Part shown: in pieces, positions 1 to 5,371 of the stretch | How the letters are laid out: the number at the start of each line of letters is the position of its first letter | Position numbering within the stretch: position 1 is the first letter of the stretch | NCBI GenBank assembly: GCA_017632695.1 | Contig: JAGBQS010000278.1 | Span: 1-8,711 of the forward strand | Reading direction: 5' to 3' | DNA: 8,711 bases | From: Bacteroidales bacterium | GTDB taxonomy: Bacteria; Bacteroidota; Bacteroidia; Bacteroidales; UBA3663 | Made by a program: the position numbers and the translations under genes | The notes under the pieces: generated by a model | Seen by the model: the letters and a program-made list of their open reading frames with translations, nothing else | Databases searched by the model: none | What the model was told of the DNA's origin: nothing

Positions 1-1337
1 AAAAGAATCTCACCCGTACGGGCATCGCGGTAGGTAGACCCGGTACCCTTCACTTCGTGGCATTGCCACAGCATGATGCGGTCATCGTCGGGCAGGAAAC
101 ATGAGACGTGCATGGCATCGCCGTGTCCGAGTTTGGTGGAATAGAGGCCTTGTCCGTTATGGTCGATGGTACAGGAGCCGTAGATGACCTCGTCCAGACC
201 ATCGGCATCCACATCGATGACATGCAGCGAGTGATTGCCCTGTCCGCTATAGTCGCTCCAGCCGTCGGCAAAACTGTCAAAGAACCAGCGTTGCTTCAGT
301 TCCTTTCCGTCCCAGTCCCAGGCAACCAGTGTGGCGCGGGTGTAGTATCCGCGGCACATGACCACCGAGGGCAGCAGCTGTCCGTTACGTTCGTTGCCGA
401 AGTAGCCCACTCCGGCCAGGTAGCGTTCGCTGCGGTTGCCCTTCCGGTCGCCCCACAGGCCGGGTTCTCCGCGACCAGGCACGTAGTCGGTAGTAAAGAG
501 AGCCTGACCCGTTTCACCGCTGAAGACGGTCAGCAGTTCCGGTCCGTCCAGGATATGGCCGTTCTCATTTACCCAGAAGGCCGCGGAATCGCCAATCACG
601 TGTCCTTGTCCGTCGATGGTTCCGTCGGCAGTCTTCATAACAATCTCTGCCTTGCCGTCGCCGTCCAGATCATAGACCATAAACTGTGTGTAGTGGGCTC
701 CGGCACGGATATTGGGACCCAGATCAATTCTCCATTTCAGACCGCTTGGGCCGGTAATCTCATAACAATCGATATAGACATTGCCGGTGTATCCGTTGTG
801 CGAATTATCGTGCGAGTTGGAAGGATCCCATTTGACGATGAGTTCCAACTGTCCGTCGCCGTCCACATCGCCCACCGAACAGTCGTTGGGCGTGTAGCTG
901 TACGATGTGTTGAAGTCGAACCATCCGTCTTCCGGCCTGTCCAAAGGAATGTCCAGATAGCCGATGGGGGCATTGGCAGGCAAGACATATGAAGCTTCGC
1001 GCAGCAGGCTTTCTACAGCTTGTTTCTTACCGGCATGCGCCTTGACCTGAAAGGTATGAGGTTTTGAGAAGTCAAGGCTGCAAGCGGTTTTCAGGTATGT
1101 GTATCGGGTATTCTGTATCAGGCACTGGCTGTCAACATAGACATCGAACAGCACGTCATCCGGATCTTCGCGCAGCAGTCTCCAGGTTACCGACACAGTG
1201 TCTTCCGTCTGACGCATGGCAATCAGACCGCGGTCAAGAGATTCTCTTGACATTTTCTCCAAGTTGTACGAACTTTGAGAAAAAACTGCTGTGGAGAGCG
1301 TCCACAGCAGTAATGATAGTATAGAAAACTTGTTCAT
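1..1337 (-). CDS. Rhamnogalacturonan lyase, family PL11 (3' end beyond window)
   Basis: This is a secreted pectin-degrading enzyme expected to cleave the rhamnogalacturonan I backbone by beta-elimination. The first 445 residues are present; PL11 enzymes usually have about 600, so roughly the last quarter lies outside the window. Residues 1-20 form a signal peptide ending AVFS before Gln21, without a lipobox cysteine. Residues about 35-118 look like the N-terminal fibronectin-like domain of these lyases. From about 125 the beta-propeller catalytic domain begins, with Asp-rich calcium-binding FG-GAP-like loops: VGDVDGDGQLE (155-165), VYDLDGDGKAE (221-231) and VIDVDADGLDE (373-383). GAHYTQFMVYD (213-223) and the VPGRGEPGLWGDR stretch (286-298) also fit PL11. 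The ATG at 1337 gives the full signal peptide. The gene starts 52 bp after oadB; no TAnnTTTG promoter was seen there, so read-through from oadB is possible. No SusC/SusD genes are visible, so membership of a pectin utilisation locus cannot be judged. Confidence 0.92.
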   Translation of the reverse strand, partial: MNKFSILSLLLWTLSTAVFSQSSYNLEKMSRESLDRGLIAMRQTEDTVSVTWRLLREDPDDVLFDVYVDSQCLIQNTRYTYLKTACSLDFSKPHTFQVKAHAGKKQAVESLLREASYVLPANAPIGYLDIPLDRPEDGWFDFNTSYSYTPNDCSVGDVDGDGQLELIVKWDPSNSHDNSHNGYTGNVYIDCYEITGPSGLKWRIDLGPNIRAGAHYTQFMVYDLDGDGKAEIVMKTADGTIDGQGHVIGDSAAFWVNENGHILDGPELLTVFSGETGQALFTTDYVPGRGEPGLWGDRKGNRSERYLAGVGYFGNERNGQLLPSVVMCRGYYTRATLVAWDWDGKELKQRWFFDSFADGWSDYSGQGNHSLHVIDVDADGLDEVIYGSCTIDHNGQGLYSTKLGHGDAMHVSCFLPDDDRIMLWQCHEVKGTGSTYRDARTGEIL

Positions 1338-1382
1338 GCTATAATAGGTTAAGTGTGTTGCTCTTGTGTGCCTGAGTCTGTT

Positions 1383-1399
1383 CCCCCGGTTACCGGAGG
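1383..1399. other. Small GC-rich hairpin over the oadB stop codon
   Basis: CCGG-TTA-CCGG at 1386-1396 is a perfect 4-bp stem with a 3-nt loop, and the loop is the oadB stop codon. Two further outer C-G pairs (1383/1399 and 1384/1398) form after one mismatch. No T-tract follows on the minus strand, so it does not look like a standard intrinsic terminator. It could protect the 3' end or attenuate read-through into the PL11 gene. The rest of the 1338-1389 gap shows no recognisable promoter. Confidence 0.25.
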
Positions 1400-2646
1400 A
1401 AAGCAATCAGAACGCCGGCTGCAACAGCCGAACCGATAACGCCTGAAATGTTGGCCGACATACAGTAGTTCAGAATGTTGTTCTTTGGATTGATCTTGGT
1501 GGCAATCTCGTTAGCCACACGGCTGGCCATAGGAACGGCCGACAATCCGCAGGCACCAACCAGCGGGTTGATCTTCTTCTTGGAGAACACGTTGAACAGC
1601 TTGACAAGCAGGATGCCGCCGGCAATCGAAACGGCAAAGGCACAGAAACCGCCGGCTACGATGCCGATAGTCTGCCAGTTCAGGAACGATTCGACCGTCA
1701 TGGTGGCACCCACCGACAGGCCCAGGAAGATGGTGGCAATGTTCATCAGGGCACCGGAAGCAGTCTCGGCAATACGCGAAGTATCAGAACCTATTTCCTT
1801 GATCAGGTTGCCGAACATCAGCATACCGATAAGCGATACGGCCGATGGAACGATGATGGCTACCAGTACGGTTACGAAGATCGGGAAGATGATCTTGGCA
1901 ACGCGCATGTTCTTGATCTGAAGTGTATTCGGATAGAGCTTGTCCTGCTCCTTCATGTTGATCTCCAGTTCCTTCTTGGTGCAGCAAAGCTTTACTACAA
2001 AAGGAATGATGACTGGAACCAAGGCCATGTAGCTGTAGGCAGCAATGGCAATAGGGCCGAGCAGGTGAGGAGCCAGTTTGATGGTGGTATAGATGGCCGT
2101 AGGACCGTCGGCGCCACCGATGATGCCGAGAGCACCGGCCTCCTTAGGGGTAAACATACCGGAACCGACAGCCACCAGAATCACACTGAAGATACCCAAC
2201 TGGGCAGCTGCACCGAAGATGGCGAGCTTCAGGTTGCGGAGCATCGGGCCGAAGTCGGTCATGGCACCAACACCCATGAAGATTACCGGAGGAATGAAGC
2301 CGGTCTTGATGAGCCAGTAGTAAATCATGTTCATCAGACCCATCTCGTGTGCGATTTCCGGCAAACTCATCTCGAACACGGGCTTGCTGACCATCACACC
2401 GTCCTTCATGAAGTGAACCATACCGTCGCCGTCGGCGCCGAACACGCCCATTTCGCCGCCTGGGAAGTTGGCCAGCAGGATGCCGATGGCAATCGGGATG
2501 AGCAGCAACGGCTCGTAGTGCTTGGCGATACCCAGATACAGGAACAGGAAGCCGAGCGCATACATGATGAGGTAGGCGGGTTCAGCAGCAATGTTGCTGA
2601 ACGCCGTCATCTCATATAATTTTTCAAAAATTGTACTTATGTCCAT
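1390..2646 (-). CDS. oadB: Sodium-pump decarboxylase beta subunit (OadB/GcdB/MmdB family)
   Basis: This is the integral membrane subunit that decarboxylates carboxybiotin and exports Na+ across the inner membrane. The 418-residue protein is close to family length and highly hydrophobic, with many membrane segments. The family signature GGADGPTAIY is at 178-186, with Asp180 as the membrane carboxylate. Residues known to matter in Klebsiella OadB are conserved with the same spacing: Asp180 and Tyr206 (Klebsiella D203, Y229), and Asn360, Gly364, Ser369 and Arg376 (N373, G377, S382, R389). A hydrophilic loop lies at about 222-246. The ATG at 2646 is preceded by an A/T-rich leader without Shine-Dalgarno, as usual in Bacteroidetes. 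It is the last pump gene of the oadG-oadA-oadB set, but is separated from oadA by the 446-bp four-helix-bundle insert. Sequence alone does not fix whether the pump substrate is oxaloacetate or another carboxylate. Confidence 0.95.
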   Translation of the reverse strand: MDISTIFEKLYEMTAFSNIAAEPAYLIMYALGFLFLYLGIAKHYEPLLLIPIAIGILLANFPGGEMGVFGADGDGMVHFMKDGVMVSKPVFEMSLPEIAHEMGLMNMIYYWLIKTGFIPPVIFMGVGAMTDFGPMLRNLKLAIFGAAAQLGIFSVILVAVGSGMFTPKEAGALGIIGGADGPTAIYTTIKLAPHLLGPIAIAAYSYMALVPVIIPFVVKLCCTKKELEINMKEQDKLYPNTLQIKNMRVAKIIFPIFVTVLVAIIVPSAVSLIGMLMFGNLIKEIGSDTSRIAETASGALMNIATIFLGLSVGATMTVESFLNWQTIGIVAGGFCAFAVSIAGGILLVKLFNVFSKKKINPLVGACGLSAVPMASRVANEIATKINPKNNILNYCMSANISGVIGSAVAAGVLIAFLR

Positions 2647-2660
2647 TTTTGGAAAAATTT

Positions 2661-2691
2661 AAGTTATTAGTTATTATTTATTAGTTATTAG
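2661..2691. repeat. TTATTAG array, oadB-side arm of the inverted repeat
   Basis: Four tandem copies of a 7-nt unit read TTATTAG, TTATTAT, TTATTAG, TTATTAG on the plus strand (2664-2691), with one substitution in the second copy. The first 16 bases of the region (2661-2676) are a perfect inverted match to 3069-3084. On the gene strand the array contains TAA in all three frames and supplies the stop codon of the four-helix-bundle gene (TAATAA starting at 2690). It ends 14 bp before the oadB start codon. Confidence 0.85.
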
Positions 2692-3053
2692 CCAATTTCG
2701 TCATTTCGCTTCGTCACGAGACTTCGGATGGTTGCCGCCATGATTTTCTGAAGTTCCGTACAGTCGTTTTTCATCGACTTGAAACAATTATCATCAATCA
2801 AAGAAACATTGTGCAGTAGGCGTAGCCAATATTGCGTTTCATTTGCCTCTTTGCGTGCAATGGCGATTTTGTGTATGAAGTCTTCTTTAGATTCAGCATT
2901 AGGGCTTTCTGCTACATTTGCACCAATCGAAGTGCCAGAGCGAAGAATCTGATTGCTAATGGAGTACTCATTCTTTTCTTTCAGATATTGGTCTAATTTA
3001 TAGATTCTGACAGCAAAGTTGTCGCACTTTGTTTGCAATATCGTTTCATCCAT
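2688..3053 (-). CDS. Four-helix-bundle protein of the 23S rRNA intervening-sequence family
   Basis: The 121-residue protein has the hallmarks of the IVS-encoded / S23-like four-helix-bundle family: QILRSGTSIGANVAES (35-50), SKEDFIHKIAIARKEANET (55-73) and YWLRLL (74-79), with amphipathic helices throughout. Members were first noted as ORFs inside intervening sequences of 23S rRNA genes. Many are free-standing, and the fold is shared with Avd, the accessory protein of diversity-generating retroelements. Biochemical function is not established; a basic, RNA- or DNA-binding role is suspected. Its start lies 7 bp inside the 3061-3084 repeat and its stop lies within the 2664-2691 repeat, so gene and repeats form one compact unit. 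It is in the operon orientation, 39 bp after oadA and 41 bp before oadB, and is more AT-rich than both. No reverse transcriptase or template repeat is nearby, so Avd function is unlikely. It is probably a passenger unrelated to decarboxylation. Confidence 0.92.
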   Translation of the reverse strand: MDETILQTKCDNFAVRIYKLDQYLKEKNEYSISNQILRSGTSIGANVAESPNAESKEDFIHKIAIARKEANETQYWLRLLHNVSLIDDNCFKSMKNDCTELQKIMAATIRSLVTKRNDEIG

Positions 3054-3060
3054 GCCCTAA

Positions 3061-3084
3061 CTATTAACTAATAACTAATAACTT
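3061..3084. repeat. TTATTAG array, oadA-side arm of the inverted repeat
   Basis: Read on the minus strand from 3084, the arm is AAG followed by TTATTAG, TTATTAG, TTAATAG. That is three copies of the same 7-nt unit as at 2664-2691 but in opposite orientation, the third with one substitution. Positions 3069-3084 form the perfect 16-bp inverted repeat with 2661-2676. Stop codons occur in all three frames on both strands here. The arm begins 8 bp after the oadA stop codon. Confidence 0.85.
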
Positions 3085-3092
3085 TTTCAAAA

Positions 3093-4925
3093 TTATTTTA
3101 TTTTGAAAATCGGATCATCCTCGAATACCTTGTCTCCGGGGTTGGCCAGGATGGCGGTAATCTGTCCGTCAACATCGGCAGCAACTGCGTTGTAGGTCTT
3201 CATGGCCTCAATGTAGCCGATGGTCTGACCCTTCTTCACCATATCGCCAACCTTGACAGGAGTTTCCGAAGCGCTCTTTACCAGGAAGAACTTGCCCTCC
3301 AGCGGAGCCAGCACGTCGGCGCCCTCACCGGCAGCAACAGGAGCAGCGGCAGCCTGCGCAGCAGGAGCAGAACCGTCGTTTGGTGCGATGCTTACGGTAT
3401 AGGTCTGTCCGTCGACGGTTACCTTCAGGTCCTGAGCCTTGATTTCGCCCTTAGGAGCATTCTTGGCAGCCTTGCGCTTGGCGAGATCGGCCTCGAACTC
3501 AGCCTTGGCCTGACCGCTCTTGTAGGCTTCGTACTGCGATGGGTGCATGGCGTATTCGAACAGTTCCTCGTCGTCCTCGCCGAGCTCCCAGCCGTTCTCC
3601 TTCATCTTGGCGCGGAACTCGTCCAGATTGTCCGGGAAGTACGACTGTGGATCCTGTGTCTCGAACTCACGGCCCTGGCTCTTGGCCAGCTCAACCAGTT
3701 CAGGAGCAACCGGACCAGGCAGCTGGCCTGACTTGCCGAGAATCATATCCCAGATATTGTCGGCAATAAGGCTCCAGCGTTCCTTGCCTTTCTCCATCTG
3801 CATAACGTTCATCAGGGCCAGATTCTTTACATACTGGCTGAATGGGGTAACGAGACAGGGATAGCCGACCTTTGGCCAAACGTATGCCACTTCGTCGAAG
3901 AGCTTGATGAGAAGCTGGTCGGTGGTGAGTTTAGGCTGGTTGTTCTTTTCCTTCCAGCGGTTCAGACCTTCGAGGTTCTCCTCGAGGTCGGTCATGAGCG
4001 AGCCCATCATACCGCCCGGCAGACCCGGCTTAACCAGCAGAGAGTTGTTCAGGTGGTTGAGTTCCGGAATATAATAGCCCAGGAAGTCATCCATCATCTC
4101 CTGAATCTGGGTGCGAACTTCCATGTAGGCAGCCATGTTGATTTCCTTAACCTTGAAACCGGCATCCTTCAGCATTTCCTGAACCGTGATGATGTCGGCG
4201 TGACCGGTACCCCACGAAAGAGGCGACATACCGCAGTCAACATAGTCGCAGCCGTTCTTGCAGACTTCAAGAATGGAAGCTACGTTGAAACCGGGACCTG
4301 CATGAGAGTGATATTGGATGACGATATCTTTCTTGTATTCCTTGATTCCCTTAACGATCTTTCCGAGGCTTTCAGGACGACCGATACCGGCCATGTCCTT
4401 CAGACAGATTTCGTCGGCACCGGCCTCGATGAACTTCTTGGCCAGGTTGACGTAGTATTCGACCGTATGGATAGGAGAGAACGTGATGCAGAGTGAAGCC
4501 TGTGCAATCATGCCGGCTTCCTTGGCATACTGGATGGAAGGAATCACGTTACGGGCATCGTTCAGACCGCAGAAGATGCGGGTGATATCGGTACCCTGTG
4601 CTTTCTTAACCTTGTAAAAGAGCTTGCGAAGATCCTTGGAGCATGGGAACATACGCAGACCGTTCAGGGCACGGTCGAGCATGTGGGTCTGAATACCTGC
4701 CTCGTGGAAAGGCTTAGTCCAGGCGCGAACCGATTTGTTGGGGTTCTCGCCGTAAAGCAGGTTCACCTGCTCGAAGCCGCCACCATTGGTTTCAACACGA
4801 TCCCAGCAGCCCATTTCGATGATTTTTGGAGCTACCTTAACAAGCTGGTCAACACGAGGCTGGTATTTACCGGCACTCTGCCACATGTCGCGGAAGACCA
4901 AGCTAAACTTTACTTCTTTTGCCAT
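3093..4925 (-). CDS. oadA: Sodium-pump decarboxylase alpha subunit: carboxyltransferase plus biotin carrier
   Basis: This cytoplasmic subunit transfers CO2 from a 2-oxo/acyl substrate, most likely oxaloacetate, to its own biotin; OadB then decarboxylates the carboxybiotin. The N-terminal carboxyltransferase barrel covers about 5-275. Likely metal ligands are Asp13 (FRDMWQS), the lysine of LKDMAG (Lys176, carbamylated in relatives) and His206/His208 (YHSHAGPG). GTGHAD (239-244) matches the threonine/His region of the active site. A PYC/OADA helical domain runs to about 490, with KPGLPGGMMGSL at 299-310. An Ala/Pro-rich linker (about 512-535) leads to a biotinyl domain with Lys576 in EAMKT. No biotin carboxylase domain is present, which argues against a complete pyruvate carboxylase. 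It could instead be called pyruvate carboxylase subunit B, but the flanking oadG and oadB favour the pump. At 610 residues it is near OadA length. Several motifs differ from enterobacterial OadA in a way I recall as typical of Bacteroidetes. Confidence 0.93.
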   Translation of the reverse strand: MAKEVKFSLVFRDMWQSAGKYQPRVDQLVKVAPKIIEMGCWDRVETNGGGFEQVNLLYGENPNKSVRAWTKPFHEAGIQTHMLDRALNGLRMFPCSKDLRKLFYKVKKAQGTDITRIFCGLNDARNVIPSIQYAKEAGMIAQASLCITFSPIHTVEYYVNLAKKFIEAGADEICLKDMAGIGRPESLGKIVKGIKEYKKDIVIQYHSHAGPGFNVASILEVCKNGCDYVDCGMSPLSWGTGHADIITVQEMLKDAGFKVKEINMAAYMEVRTQIQEMMDDFLGYYIPELNHLNNSLLVKPGLPGGMMGSLMTDLEENLEGLNRWKEKNNQPKLTTDQLLIKLFDEVAYVWPKVGYPCLVTPFSQYVKNLALMNVMQMEKGKERWSLIADNIWDMILGKSGQLPGPVAPELVELAKSQGREFETQDPQSYFPDNLDEFRAKMKENGWELGEDDEELFEYAMHPSQYEAYKSGQAKAEFEADLAKRKAAKNAPKGEIKAQDLKVTVDGQTYTVSIAPNDGSAPAAQAAAAPVAAGEGADVLAPLEGKFFLVKSASETPVKVGDMVKKGQTIGYIEAMKTYNAVAADVDGQITAILANPGDKVFEDDPIFKIK

Positions 4926-4953
4926 AGCTGAATTTATATTACTGTAATAATTA

Positions 4954-5217
4954 TCATTTGGTTATTTTGGTAACAACTGCGCCGGGGGCAACCTGCTGGA
5001 TGGCAGCCTTGATGGCAGCCTGAATATTGGCAGGAACCTGAGCCGGAGCTGAGGCCGCAATCTTTTTCTCGACAGGCGCTTCTTCGGGGGCAACCTTGTT
5101 GATTACCATGATCATCAGCTTGGACAGATTGATGATCAGCAGAAGAATAATGAATACCGTTCCCATACCGATGAACATCAGCATCAGGGCGATTTGCATT
5201 GAAGTTAGTCCTTCCAT
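4954..5217 (-). CDS. oadG: Sodium-pump decarboxylase gamma subunit (OadG family)
   Basis: This small membrane anchor holds the alpha and beta pump subunits together. The 87-residue protein has one transmembrane helix (about 8-41, a long hydrophobic stretch MQIALMLMFIGMGTVFIILL onward), then a Pro/Ala/Lys-rich linker and a C-terminal helix (AAIKAAIQQV, 67-76). This is the usual OadG layout: N-terminal helix, linker, short C-terminal contact region. It contains no histidine, unlike Klebsiella OadG, whose C-terminal histidines bind zinc, so assembly may work differently here. It is first in the operon, 28 bp before oadA, and lies downstream of a consensus-like promoter at 5282-5313. The ATG at 5217 is preceded by an AT-rich leader and puts the membrane helix at the N-terminus. 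Assignment rests on layout and operon position more than on strict motifs. Confidence 0.87.
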   Translation of the reverse strand: MEGLTSMQIALMLMFIGMGTVFIILLLIINLSKLMIMVINKVAPEEAPVEKKIAASAPAQVPANIQAAIKAAIQQVAPGAVVTKITK

Positions 5218-5281
5218 AAATTATTATTATAAGTTTGAATGAATAACAATAACACAATGTATACTATAACACATTACGCTG

Positions 5282-5313
5282 CAAAATTACGCTTTTTTTT
5301 TATAAAATGCAAA
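5282..5313 (-). promoter_or_regulatory. Bacteroidetes-type promoter of the oadGAB operon
   Basis: On the minus strand a -33 TTTG (5313-5310) is followed by a 20-bp spacer and a -7 element TAATTTTG (5289-5282), matching the Bacteroidetes consensus TTTG / TAnnTTTG. Transcription would start near 5275-5278, giving an AT-rich leader of about 60 nt before oadG. The spacer contains a run of nine A residues (5301-5293 on the minus strand). No other element of this quality was noticed in the window. The 154-bp gap 5218-5371 holds only this promoter, the leader and the terminator of the upstream gene. Confidence 0.72.
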
Positions 5314-5317
5314 TAAA

Positions 5318-5356
5318 AGTCCCAATTTTTTGCATTATTTGCAGAAAAATGGGACT
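5318..5356 (-). terminator. Likely intrinsic terminator of the GH3/serine hydrolase gene
   Basis: AGTCCC (5318-5323) pairs with GGGACT (5351-5356). The stem continues through A/T pairs (ATTTTT with AAAAAT, one bulged base) around a loop of about 14 nt. On the minus strand the stem is followed by TTTATTT (5317-5311). It lies 16 bp after the stop codon at 5372. The hairpin is GC-poor above its base, so termination strength is uncertain. The T-rich tail runs straight into the -33 box of the oad promoter. Confidence 0.6.
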
Positions 5357-5371
5357 GTTTTGCATAATATG

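Larger units (their letters stand above)
2647..3092 (-). mobile_element. Putative IVS-protein cassette inserted between oadA and oadB
   Basis: The whole oadA-oadB gap is taken up by one AT-rich unit: inverted arrays of TTATTAG at each end and one four-helix-bundle gene between them. A perfect 16-bp inverted repeat (2661-2676 with 3069-3084) brackets the gene. The similarity continues outward, with TTTTG on each arm (2647-2651, and 3088-3092 on the minus strand) followed by an A-run. By hand count the gene is about 40% GC, against 57% in one 60-bp sample of oadB (1621-1680). The other pump-gene gap is 28 bp. No transposase and no clear target-site duplication are visible. Calling it mobile is an inference from composition, position and the repeat frame. 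It could instead be an old, fixed insertion. Confidence 0.4.

Noticed and set aside
108..992. 294-residue plus-strand open frame opposite the PL11 gene
   Set aside because: It is antisense to a clear PL11 coding sequence with intact propeller motifs, and its own translation shows no recognisable domain. Long antisense frames are expected in GC-moderate genes of this kind.
2065..2619. 184-residue plus-strand open frame opposite oadB
   Set aside because: It is antisense to strongly conserved membrane-protein sequence, and its His/Gln/Glu-rich translation is the typical complement of hydrophobic codons.
2688..3053. Avd accessory protein of a diversity-generating retroelement
   Set aside because: The fold family is shared, but there is no reverse transcriptase, template repeat or adenine-variable target in the window.
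2647..3092. Target-site duplication flanking the four-helix-bundle cassette
   Set aside because: The outer flanks share TTTTG and A-runs only as inverted, not direct, copies, and the sequence is too low in complexity to call a duplication.
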